Source: Lingula anatina
Taxonomy: Eukaryota > Brachiopoda > Lingulata > Lingulida > Lingulidae
Reading direction: 5' to 3'
Length of the DNA: 64,000 bases
Assembly (NCBI RefSeq): GCF_001039355.2
Contig: NW_019775435.1
Span: 153,327-217,326, forward strand
Shown here: positions 11,120-23,600 of the stretch, piece by piece
How the letters are laid out: each line of letters starts with the position of its first letter
Numbering within the stretch: the first letter of the stretch is position 1
Notes under the pieces: generated by a model
What the model saw: only the letters and a program-made list of their open reading frames with translations
Database searches by the model: none
Told to the model about the DNA's origin: nothing
Translations under genes and position numbers: made by a program

Positions 11120-11490
11120 TCATATATGGTAAAACCTCGGATCCTTTGAGGTTGACGGGTGCACGTGCCCATGCGCGCTGGATGATCCGTCAATAGATAC
11201 AAGACACTGCCTCGAAGAATCAGGGGCACGTTTTTCTTTATCCGCCAGCTTGTGACGACCCCCCTCCGTTTTCTCCTTCACGATAAGTTTTCTGGATTTA
11301 AACGAAAAATAGGAGTTCACGTTGCGTCTCATCATTCTGAGTTGCATCTGCAGCGTTGCCAAGTCACTGATAATGATGGTAAGTACTATAGCTAACAAGA
11401 TTGCAAGTCCGAAAGACCCAAAAATGGGTGCGCCTGGGGCTTCTAAGGGAGGAAGACGCCTGGCTCGTTTCACCACTCTTACCACAATCT
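11120..11490 (-). CDS. Membrane span and cytoplasmic tail exon, stop codon
   Basis: The last coding exon gives [18 protein letters not shown] just outside the membrane, a hydrophobic span ([18 protein letters not shown]) and a basic tail ending in YHI with TGA at 11120-11122. RARR matches the furin rule R-x-K/R-R. The tail has YFSF, a fit to the YxxPhi endocytic motif, but no ITIM, ITAM, TIR or kinase domain. It is therefore an anchored type I protein with modest signalling potential. Confidence 0.85.
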
Positions 11491-11658
11491 CTGAAATAAA
11501 AAAATAAAAAAAACTTTAATGAAATAACTATGACAACATGAGGAGAATTTAATTCTTTCGGAAAGCATATAAAAAACGAAAATTAATCTTCAGTTTATAA
11601 TATAGTCATAAATATGGGATTTGACAGCCTTAGATAATGATATTTTAATTAAGAAAAT

Positions 11659-11698
<40 letters not shown>

Positions 11699-14600
11699 TA
11701 ACATAGTAATTTTGAGGATTAATACCTTTACATTCAATTTCATGCACAACTAGTTTTGTAAAGGCACTGAATGAGTGTAAGGTTTCAAAATAGCAAAAAA
11801 AAAAAAAACGGGAATCTCAACAATTTTTGCCTAATCACCATGGTATACCATACCCAAAATCGTCCACAGAAACCTTATCTGAGGTCTCAAGTTTCTTTTT
11901 TTTTTTTTTTTTTTTTGGTCTCTCTCAAAATGGAGGAAGCGATCGGACTGACGATTTTCAGTTTTCAGTGGCGATTTTCAGTTTAAAAAACTAAAAATTT
12001 AAAACGCAAAACCGGGTTTAGGGGTTGCATTTTCTTCAATATTTTGGCTAAAGTACAAATCTACCTCGGCAATAAAAGGAACATTGCTCAAGTTTCCAGG
12101 AAAATTACTAAACATATTTTTTAATAAAAGGATTTTACGCGCACTGCATGACTTCAAATGCAACAGAAACTCGTTCACGATCTCCTTTTCAAAGACAACA
12201 CCATCTTACCAGAGCAAGCTGACACCAAAGAGCTCCATTTCCCCTTTTCCGTGCATCTGGTCGTTCGGTTGGTGCCGCCAGCCGGAAAGGTAGTCCCGTT
12301 CACACACGTGTAAACGATCACCGCCCCAACTGACGTATTCACCTTGTCGGCCTCGGCGTTGGTGACGTTTTGGAAGAAGGCGCAGTGAGTAATGACTGAA
12401 ACGATGACAAGGGTTTAAATGGACCTCTTATCGAAGGGATAAAGTTAGAGATGCAATAACAGGCATATGGTCTACCATGAATACAGAAAGATGACGCCAA
12501 ACTATGACGATATTTTAAGCAATTAACAAACGCGAATTGAAGATTATCAAGGAAACAGTCATGATTTGTGAAAAAGTTGGTGAATATTTAAATTTATGTT
12601 TTGGTTCATTCAGTTCCTATAAAATAAGACATTGCACAATGGTATGTTCTTGCACAGTTCCAATGCCGGTAAGTTTTTTTTTTTCATTTCTTCAACAATA
12701 TTGGCATTTCAAGTGCCACGGACAAGGAGCTTTTGAATCAATTTCTATTCTAACCGTTTTCCAACGCACAGCAGAACTGTTAAATTTTTATTTACGTTTT
12801 CATTTTAACTAATGCTGTGTGATGTCAAGATGTTTTTAAAATTAAAATAAGACAACCAACAGAGTTACTTACCACTCTCTGTTGTTTGAATCGAAGCGTC
12901 CGGCTGCGTCGCAGAAATGGTGGGCGTTGAACTGGTACTGACGTCATTCGCTGGTGACTTCACATTTTTAATGTCATTTGCTGGCGATGTCATATTGGCT
13001 TCCAAAGATGTGGAAGCATTTATGTTGTTTACAGAATCTGTAAAATGTAGTCCAGATGTCGTCATTTCTGGTCCAACAGTAAATATCGACGTTGATAAAG
13101 ACACATTTTGATGGGCCACAGAAAAATTAGAAGCATTTGTATCTGTATAAGACATATTTGAGGGATTCACAGTCGTTAAATTGAAAGAAGTAGTCGTTGA
13201 CTCTGAGGAATTTCTGGAATGGTTTCGTGACAATTTTTGACAATATTCTGGATTTAACAATGGTGTCCATGTCCCGTTTTCTAGACAAATAATTATGGCC
13301 GTCTGCTGTAATGTTTCATTTGAGAAATAATGGTTTGGCAAACAATTATACACAACGGAAGTATCGACATAATAAGTCATGTCACCGAATGTGGTGTTAT
13401 GATCGTCAGTGGTATTAGAGCTCCATGTTTCATTTGCCAAAAACGTGTTGTTTGCAAGAATGACGACACCATAACCGGAAATGACGTCAGTCCTTGTATT
13501 CCATACAACCGGCGGAGGAGGGCACTGCATAGCAACACAGGCGTCTTGAACATCCGTGTTCCAGGTTCCATTCTTATCACAGACAATGGTGATGGACGCC
13601 AAATGGCTATTTGATGCAAAATGGAATCCCGATGCACACATATATTCAACAGTCGTGTTCCAAGTGTATACGGACGATGAGTTGCCCGTCACGTACATCA
13701 TGCTCAAATTTATAAGGGGAGGCTCAGGGCACATGATTGGCATGCACGTCTCCATCTCTTCAGTGACCCTCCAATACCCTCCTATGTCACAAGTGACATT
13801 TATCGTCGTCGACAGGGTCGAATTAGATTTGAAATACAACCCATCCTCGCACCGGTACACGAGCACGGTGTTAAGCGCGTACGAAGACACGTTCTCATGT
13901 AGGGACGGATACGCGGACATGTACGTTATGTTAGCGTAGGGTAAAAGCGGCGTGTCCTCACATCTGTCTTCCGCGCACAGGATATGATGATTGGGCGTTG
14001 TCCACGTGCCATTCTGACACAAAGCGCTATGGTTTAAGAAATTAGAATGGTCAAAGTGGTAACCTCCCTCACAGTAGTAAAACGCGCTTTCACCTGGGGC
14101 ATAGAGATGCAAATACGTCTCGTTGATTCCGTAGTTCAGCTCTGTGTCATTGTACACTGTGATGGCGTTGGGGATCCACGGCGGTTCCTCACAGAAGGTC
14201 AGCACGCACTCAAATAAAGATGTGCTTATGTTCCACGTGCCGTCTTCTTGGCACGATATTAACTTGGAATCGGTAAGGGTATCTGGGAACAGATACCGGG
14301 CTCGGCATTTCAGACGCACTATTGAGCTCGAGTTGAATGCGTTGGGGTCAGTTGGAGAGCGGAAAGTGGACAGTGTGTCTTCTAAATAGGCATATATTGT
14401 ATGTGGTCCTTGACAAGTAATTGGTTCACACTCTCCCGGAATTACACCAATATCCCACATGCCATCTTCCATACACCGCATCTGAATTGAAACGCTGAGA
14501 TATTGTTTGAAAAAATAACCAAGAGCACATGTGAAATTCAAACTAGTTCCCGCGACATATGGCCCACCAACAGATGGCGACGGTGTTGCACGAGTGATGT

Positions 14601-17430
14601 CGAGTCCAGGACAAGCTGCTGTGCAGTTTCCAGGCTGGTAGTCGCTCCATGCCAGATTGTGGAGGCATGTTATTGATTTTTCTTGGGAATTATCCATGAA
14701 ATAGTAGCCCGGAAAACATCTGAACTTGAGTAAAGTATTATTGACATAGGAAGCGTTTGGACGATCAGGTATTCTTATGGCATTGGCAACTTTCGGTGGT
14801 GGACCGCAGACGGAGGCTAGAAAAAAATCCGAGTTGGTGAATTGATATTGAAATCGAAAGCATTGCGTTAGACCTTTATTCAGCAAAAACTTTATTTTCC
14901 TGTATCGGAAACTCCAATACTTTTCCATTCATCACTAAGGTAAACAGTACTATATACATGTATAAAACTCCACAAACCCGTTTTTATTTTCCAATTTCTA
15001 ATATTTTAATTTCTTCTTCATATACACGTATTTTAAATTTTTCTGTAGCGAAATAACATCAAATTTGTATTATCAATTAATTATCTATTTATTTATTTAT
15101 TGTAGCCACTGGGGAAAATATACTAACCCCTTATTTTACACATATACATCTTAGTCTCTGAGCACGAAGAATCAACCCACGAGTAGTTCACGTCTGCGTC
15201 CAATGAGAGACAGTTACTGGCTGATCCGCCATTAGGTTGTCCAGGCGCAAAATTCTCAAAGCTGATTGGTCGACTGACGTCACCTAAACTCCAAACCCAC
15301 GTGCCCTCACTTGCGTTATCATTTCCCGACGTCCAAAGACTAAAGGAAGAAATGTTCAGGAGACTTGACGCTGTAATGAAAAACGGATTGGCAGCTGTTA
15401 AGTAGTTTATTTGTACTAAATGTAGGTTTCGTACTGGGTTACCTATACATTTCACAGCATTTTGTGCTGTTGAAACATTTTTAGTATTGCGAGTATAATT
15501 GTATTGCGCGTGACGGGTTTATATCACAAATAATGCCGTACCTTGTGCATAGAAACCCGCAATTGCCCGAATTTAAAATAAACATGTTTTTAAAATAAAT
15601 GTAAAATTTTACGGTAAGATTTACCAATAGTTCAGAAGCCATTGCTACTTTAGCGCTAAGCACCATTAAGAAGATTATAAATTTTCATATGTTTATGAAC
15701 TTGTAAAATTCAGGTAACCCTGTCCGTGCCGCTTAAGTAATATTTTGCTTAAAGGAAAGGAAAAAATGAAACAAGCATGAATGAATGAATATAAGAAAGA
15801 AAGAAAAAAAGAAACCTGTACTTTACACACCGAGATCTGAAAGTCTGTTGGTTACAATCAAGTTTTTTATGTAGTTGACTTCATTAGTGTTGTCAAAATA
15901 AAGCAGGTTTGCGCCTTGAATGGTTTCACAGTCAGATTTGGCGTCTCCCCAATGACGTTCGCTTCGTCCAATGTGGTAACAAGCGTGGCCATGGCGAAAA
16001 TAGTTTAAAGGACAATCTGAAAGTAGCAAGGGACTACAATATGTGGACAATGACACGTGGCAGATATGTAGAGTAGACACACACACACACACACACACAC
16101 ACGTACGTACAACTTTCAACCACGTCAGTTATAAACCCGCATGAAGTAGGGGGAAGTAGGTAGAAGGGAAAGCCCTACCCTCTACCAATGCAATGCTTAT
16201 ATGCAATACAATAAGTCCACCCCACTTCATTTTTGACTGAGATGAGCTCTCCGCATGAACTTAATTCGTTTCTTTCTTACAACAATCTGTTCACTAGAAT
16301 CCTCAACATGAAGATACCTGAACACCGCATATAGCGCGAAACCTATGTAACTATATATTTATAGTACCTGTATAATTGACCCGTTTTGTTCCTGCAGCAA
16401 GGGGCGCTGTCAAAACACCACCTCAGGAGCCCATCCCCGTATCCCGTTATTTTGATAATTCCTCCACACATAGGTCTAGACACGCCTTTACACGCACACA
16501 CAAAAACACCCACGCATTTTAACATACCTAATTTTTTGGTACACGCATACTGCTGCGTCTCGGTATCGTCCACACTCCATCTGCCATTGTCAGTGATGTC
16601 TGTATACATTTGATGGCCCATAGGTTCTGGCAACACTGTTTTCCAAAACGACCATGAGCTTCCAACGAGCAGGAGATTATCGGTCCATCTGTAATCATCC
16701 ATTCCTCGATCATTCCTTCCTCCGAGCCACATCGAGGACAGCGGCAAAGCTGTAAAATTGAGATGTAATGTTTTTGAAAAGTCCGTATTTAAAGGTCTCT
16801 TGCAGGCTTGCTGCGCCGCGTGTGCCTTCTTTCTCTTATTCGACAGTATAGCAGTAGCATGCCTTTGAATAAAAAATACCAAGGAGGTTTAACGAACAAG
16901 CAAATGCTGTATAATCCAGTGCTATGTGTGTAATCCATTATTTAATTTTGCTGAAGAGAAAAAGACATACCTTGCAGTTTACTAATGATAAAGTTTTGTT
17001 CTGCCTCTGTTTCTAGAGTTAGCAGGCTTTGACCTTGGCCTACGCATTTGTTGTTAGCATCATCCCAGCTTAAAGGTGGGTGGGTGTATACGTAATTGCA
17101 ATTATCCGCATATCTTAAACCATTAGCTTCACAGCCTGAAATATTGAGTTTAATCAGAACCAATTAAAGATAAATAAATCGATAAATAAAAAATAAGACC
17201 TGTATGCATGGTTCAATTGGTTTTTGTATGTAAATACCGTGTATGGAGAACAAAATAAGGAATTTTCACATCTTGCCAATTTGCTGCAAACTGGCAAGAG
17301 GATTACTGCAAACTTCTTTTAAGAGCGTGCTAAACAAGGTAAACTCTCTTATCGTTGCCCCCCTCCTCATTCACAATATAACTTTCAGTTTCAATATCGA
17401 TTATATAGAGATGAATTTGATTAACCTATG

Positions 17431-17514
<84 letters not shown>

Positions 17515-17608
17515 GATAAACTTGTGTGTGTGTGTTAATTGAAATCCACCTCCATGTAATTAATATGCATGGAACCTGAAAGTTAGAGTGTGCATGAAAG
17601 GGTGGCAA

Positions 17609-17686
<78 letters not shown>

Positions 17687-20600
17687 ACATACCAACGCTA
17701 GGACCTACGCAAGCTTGTGTGTTACAGCCAATGGTTTGGCTGGCATCGCCGGGACAATCTGGACTTTGAACTGGCGCCGGCGAGTCACAGGCACGTGTCC
17801 TGGTTTGAGTGCCACTGCCACACAAATTCGTGCATGGCGACCACGTGCTCCACGAGGACCAGCCTCCTTGTACTGAAACCATGCACAGCGTTGTTAAACA
17901 AGTTTTAGTTTTTAAAGTACCAGTAACAGAAAGAAGTAACAACGAGTACAATACCTGCATTATGCAATTTTTTTATTTTACTGTTTATCTCAAACCTACA
18001 GATTTACGGCAATGTTCTTGAGAAATTTGTCATTTTTAAACCATTTTCATAATGGAGATGGGGGTTACTTAACTTTAACGGTAAAAATAAAAAAGAGAAC
18101 TCTTAAACCGGTTTATATGTAAGTGGTCTGCTGGTCCTGTATTGCCCATCACCCTGAATATCAGAGTTAACTGCAAATGGCAGTATGCTGAGAATAGACA
18201 CTAGGTTCCAATTGACTGAACGGGTGAAGGACATTCATAATTCAAATGCCAACGTTTAGGGATATCATTAATGTATGGCATGTGCCGAGATGGCATAAAT
18301 ATATAAAGATATTAACCGTATACATGTACACATCTAGTCTGGTCCTACGCCAAAAGCCAGTGAAATTTGAGGCCGATGTGATAGTATGTTGTTCGTAATA
18401 GATGTCCTAGTCGCGAATTTAGATAAGTTCATTGCGGTTTATTCACTGGAAGACGACAGTGTGCATTGTAGACTAACAAACTGTTCATCTTACAAAAATA
18501 AGTCAATGGTGTTAAACACTAAATCTTAAACTAAGAACCTACCATGACAGTGCAAATAACTGATTATGGATTATATTATTATGTTGAATGCAACACCTTT
18601 TCTCGTTTGACTGGCCAGTCATTTAGAACGACATCATTAAAGTAGAAATGAAATAAGACATTAAATCCAAGTGGAGGGGTGGGTCCAGCAACGATTCGTG
18701 GGCAGGAAAAATTAGGGAAAATGCATAGAGGGTGACACTTTGTGATTGGGTTGTATGACATGAGTTTCAGGTTATATCCAGGTTTTTGTGTTGTTGGAGT
18801 GGTTTCTACAGAGCTGCGTTAATACATGTATGTGTACTGGATCTTTGTCTACCATTCGTCAGCTTTGCTCCTTATTTCACATTTGTTTATGATTTACCAA
18901 CTCTCTTTACTTCTTGGTCTAATAGGTGCCGTGTTAAAACACATCTATTATCCTAAACTTGTGAAGATTTTTTTTTCAGGGAATGAGTCACAACCTCATT
19001 CCCTGATGAAGTCTGACTGCAAGCAGACGAAATATTGGCTGGTAAGACCAGACAAATATAAGTTGCTATAGACAAAAGAATCTTCGCAAGTTTATTACAA
19101 TAACATAGCTAATGAAACTGTTCTACACATCTATTATCCATTTTTGGGTATTTTTCATTAAGGAATTGTTAACTGTCAGCCTATCCAAACACCTTTTCTA
19201 GTTTTCTCGGATCTAAACAAATGCTAATCCAGTGAAGCATAAAAGACGCACTTCAGCTGCTAGCTTTAGCTCGCTACTCGTTGTGTACGCGTCTAAATAT
19301 GATAACAGCAGAGTGGTAAAAGAGTTGTGTATATTTCAGATTCTTTCGGTATGTCAAATGACGCTTGTACGTTTCTCCATAGCAACGGGGCCATAAATCG
19401 ACCCGTCCTTGTATTGTCAAAACTACCACAATCTGTCACGGGCGTTCCTTGCTTACTTCCGTTGTTAATCACATATACATAGACCTTAATTTTCGTCGAC
19501 TCTCATGAATTGGGATACCAAACGACTATATTGTTCCTTCCACACAAAAAGCAACTGAAACAAATACACCCTACCATTAGTTTTGCAACCCGTGCGTGTG
19601 TCAATAAAAAGTGTCAGTAATTGCAAGATGCGATTGCCATTACAGATCAATGTTTGCATCGTTGTTCACTCCGTCTCTATATTTGTGCACTTATTATGGG
19701 GCGTGTGAAGAGTGCTTTTCTTTTGCATCTGGACAAGTTCTAAATTGACATTTTCTAGGTTTTAAAAAAAGGGCTTAACGTTTCGAAATATCACGCCAAT
19801 TAAATGGCGCGGATCCATTATTATGAAAAGCGAGTGGAAGAAGGCAAACAGTTCACCTCACTGTCACCCCGCAATCTGAATTAATGATTTATTAGCAGTT
19901 ACTCCCCCAAATTTTGATTTTGTGAAAAGTGGGGATGTCCGTACATATCTCTTTTGTCCTATTTCATGTAGCATATTAGAAACATTACTCTTGTGCATCT
20001 TGTCCCAAGGTGATTTTCTTGAAAATCTCACATTTTGGGGGAGAATGATTTTAGTTTGGAAAATGGTAAGCTTTTGGGTATCCCCCCTCTAGCCCCACCA
20101 TGTTTTTTACGTATAGTTTGTTGTGAAAAATACTCATTTACAGTACTAGTTGCATCGCGGCGTTTACTTGCCTACGGAAATGATGGTGCGACAGTTGGCG
20201 GAACGAATAACGACAATGAAGCGGTTTCCACGAAGTCCCAAAGGAGTGAAAACGTTCAGGCTCTATTGTATTGCTTCTCCTTTGAAACTCTCCATTTGAT
20301 AACTGAATTATTTCGGACACGCACTGAATACGACTGATCACGCGCGAGATATGTTATGTTGATTTAGTTGATCTAATTTCCGTGATAATATGCAATCGTC
20401 AATTAAAGTCAATTAGTGTTAGGCTGTCGCTGAAGCGTCACAGTTGGCCAATTCATACCAATTCTTGCTCATCCCTTATTTGGCTAAAGCCACTTATTTA
20501 AACAAAGGAAAATTCCCTTCCTGGTAGCATTATGCTACATTGCCTACCGTCACAAACCAATCAGGTTGGTTTCCGGTTATTTTGTGCTATTCAAGTTCGT

Positions 20601-23600
20601 CCCGCAAGGGTGATTTCAAAGGCGGGCAGCTGTTTTAGAGAATAGGGTAACATTTTATGTCATTTGGATGCAGATTCGTCTCAAACTAGTTGAAAATCTG
20701 GAACCTTGCAAAAAGACCAGTGCGCCATACAGCAATTGAGATAAGCCATTTTACAAAACGCTGCAAGAGCGTTAAATTATTTGATCATATATTATCTGGT
20801 CCTTTTTGACGATGATAATAAGATGATCCAATTGCCACGTCGGATTTTGTGGCCTTTAAAATATCCTAGAAACTTTATCATCTGCATAAAGAATATATAT
20901 ATTTAACAAATATCCACCTAAGTAAAAGAAAATTAACGCCAAAATAGTGATGCATTTCTTAAAATATATAACATCAGAAAAAAAATGTCAAAGCCATTTT
21001 AAATATTCAACAAAAGTACATATTTGTTAGTTTCAATTGCTTTTCCATTTAATCCATGCACTTCGACTGAAAATTTTTTAACAGATGTATAGGAGTTTTA
21101 GCAAACAAATTTGTGTTAATCGGACACCCAATGAAAATGTAAGTGATTTATATTTTACAGGGCTATTGTGTCGTAGAACTGATTAGTTTGGGAATTACAC
21201 AGATTGGAGAAAAAGTAAGAAGAGGTCTGAAAGTAATTGTGCACTGGGCTGGCAACGCAACGTCAAACGTTTGTTAGGAAATCCATAAACTACTTTTATG
21301 CCTTTGTTATATCTCTTTTCTTTTTGTCTTTTTATGAGGTTGAAAATGCATTTAATTCCATTGAAGTTTACTATGGAAGCAAAGGTTGAGGAAACTTATT
21401 TATAATTCATTATTTTAGCCGTTGGCATACATCACAAACGGTTTTGCATAGTGTTACGCACTTCTCACTACCAAAAGGGCGGCTCGGAGGGATGTTATTT
21501 TATTACAGAGGCTGACTGGGAGATGACATATTGTTGTGCAAATTACGTGAATATCCGATGAATATACACCCTTGACCATGGATCAGGTAGAATGATATTG
21601 TCATATTTTGGTCGTGCGGAAAAGATTTTTAAAATGTCTACTGCCACTGAAACCTGTACCATGTTTGAATATTTTGATCTGCAGATTTGAAACCCCACAT
21701 ATTATTTCTAAAATAACACATGTATATGTAGTATATTATGTTCATTGCTTAATTTGCAAAGTGGTCACTCAGAATATAGATCTCCCTCCTCGTATCTTGA
21801 GTTTATGTCATCTTAAGTATCTCAAACTAAAAAAAGGGGGGTTGTTGTGTCACCTTTTGCGAGACTACAAATAAACGGCAATTAAACGATACGCACGTGC
21901 GCGCTTCGTGTGCGCGTAGGCGTGAGAAATACCAGCTGCGAGGCTAGTCATTTAAAGGAATAATTAAATGGACGTTAAAGCAAACATATCATGTTTTGTG
22001 GGCAGAGAAGTATAACTTAGTCATAATTAGACTTTCTGGCAGTGAGTCCGTGGCAGTATCCGTGGCAACTTTACAACACTGCCAAACCCTATGCTTTGTT
22101 GGTTCACGTACAAAGTACCATCATTATAAAATGAAAAAAAAAACTATTCCATATTTATTGAAGACGCTCTGTTAGTGTTGCATATCCCATTAACGTTTTC
22201 CGCAACAAAGAACAAAACGTTTTAGTCAATTAATCCTGTCACATGAGCAAATACCTCTGTTTTGATATGATAACATGGCGCTTCATCACAATCTGTAGGT
22301 GTGGATGCTTTAAATATTGCAATACCTACTTTTGTAGTTCTTTTCATGGCCGACATTCATAACGCCCGATGCGAGTCTTGCGAAGACTGCATCCAATAGA
22401 GCATACCGCTGCCGGCATCATGCTTTTTATCCAGGCTTGAGATTGTATGAGTTTTTGAAGCTTGTTTGTTTGATTCAGTAGCTGAAGTGAATAGCACAAC
22501 ACAATGTTGGTATTGTAAAATGTAATCTGTTAATGGTGTCTAGGGTATTGTGTATTGCTAAGATGCCTGTATTGGCGCCAATGAATTTAAATTAAGATAT
22601 TTCTAACGCTTAGTGAAAGGTATCTGAAAGAAATCACTGAAACTGTATGGCCATGCAGGCAGCGTACTTCTGAAGACTTGGTGTTTTCTGTTCCAGCTTC
22701 AATTCATTTTAGATAGCTACCTGTACCAGTAAGTTATTTTTACCTCCAATTTCTATAGTAGCTTCTATATATGTACATGTACACTCAATGGACAATAGAA
22801 GTGTCACCCCCTGAATCAGAGTAATCAAAGTAGGTAGATCTTGAGTAGTTATGATGCCTGGTCTACTTATAATGTGACTAATGAGTATAAAACCGCTGTA
22901 CCATAGAATTGAATTGTTGATCTTTTTGTGAAATTTGATGTTAATAAAATGATACCAGGAGCATATCATTCCACAGTCATTTATCTCCCCCAAAGTATTG
23001 GTTCATGATCAGTAGGGGTGACACTTCTATTGTCCAGTGTGTGTATATGTACCTTACCTGTGATTTATTATATCTTTCTTGCTGTCTCATATATCAAAAG
23101 ACTTTTATTGCCATATACATTTAAAATGTTTTAGTTACAGGAAATAAATACTACTACTATCCCCACCGTGAAGCATGTTTTGTAAACAATTGTTGCATGA
23201 AGTACGATTGAGTATCGCATGGTTTGGGTATATATGCTTCGATCGATGAAAAATGATATGTGGAACCTTCTGTAATAAGTGGTTTAAAAAAAATATAACT
23301 TTTCATAATTGGAAACCTTTTAGCAGAACAAAAGGTGCCGTCGGGTTATATTTCAACGCATTGACAATTTTCTTTTGTGTGTTTCCGACTAAAAAGCATT
23401 TGTCCTTCCCTTTACAGAAAAAGGGTATAAAATAATGATGTGAATTGGAGATTAACGTATAATTACATTGTGCGTTTCTTCCTCCACCTAGACTGAGTAA
23501 TTTAAAGCAGACCTGCTACCTCATTTCGAAATTTGTATTAATGTACTTGGTCATCTTAACAAAGCAATGATTCTATTTCATTATCATAATAATAACAATT

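Noticed and set aside
13330-13939. Open frames on the plus strand inside the sushi exon
   Set aside because: Antisense shadows of the 1.9 kb coding exon, with no domain content.
17426-17695. Frames with long IYIY repeats
   Set aside because: Translation of (TA)n microsatellites, not protein.
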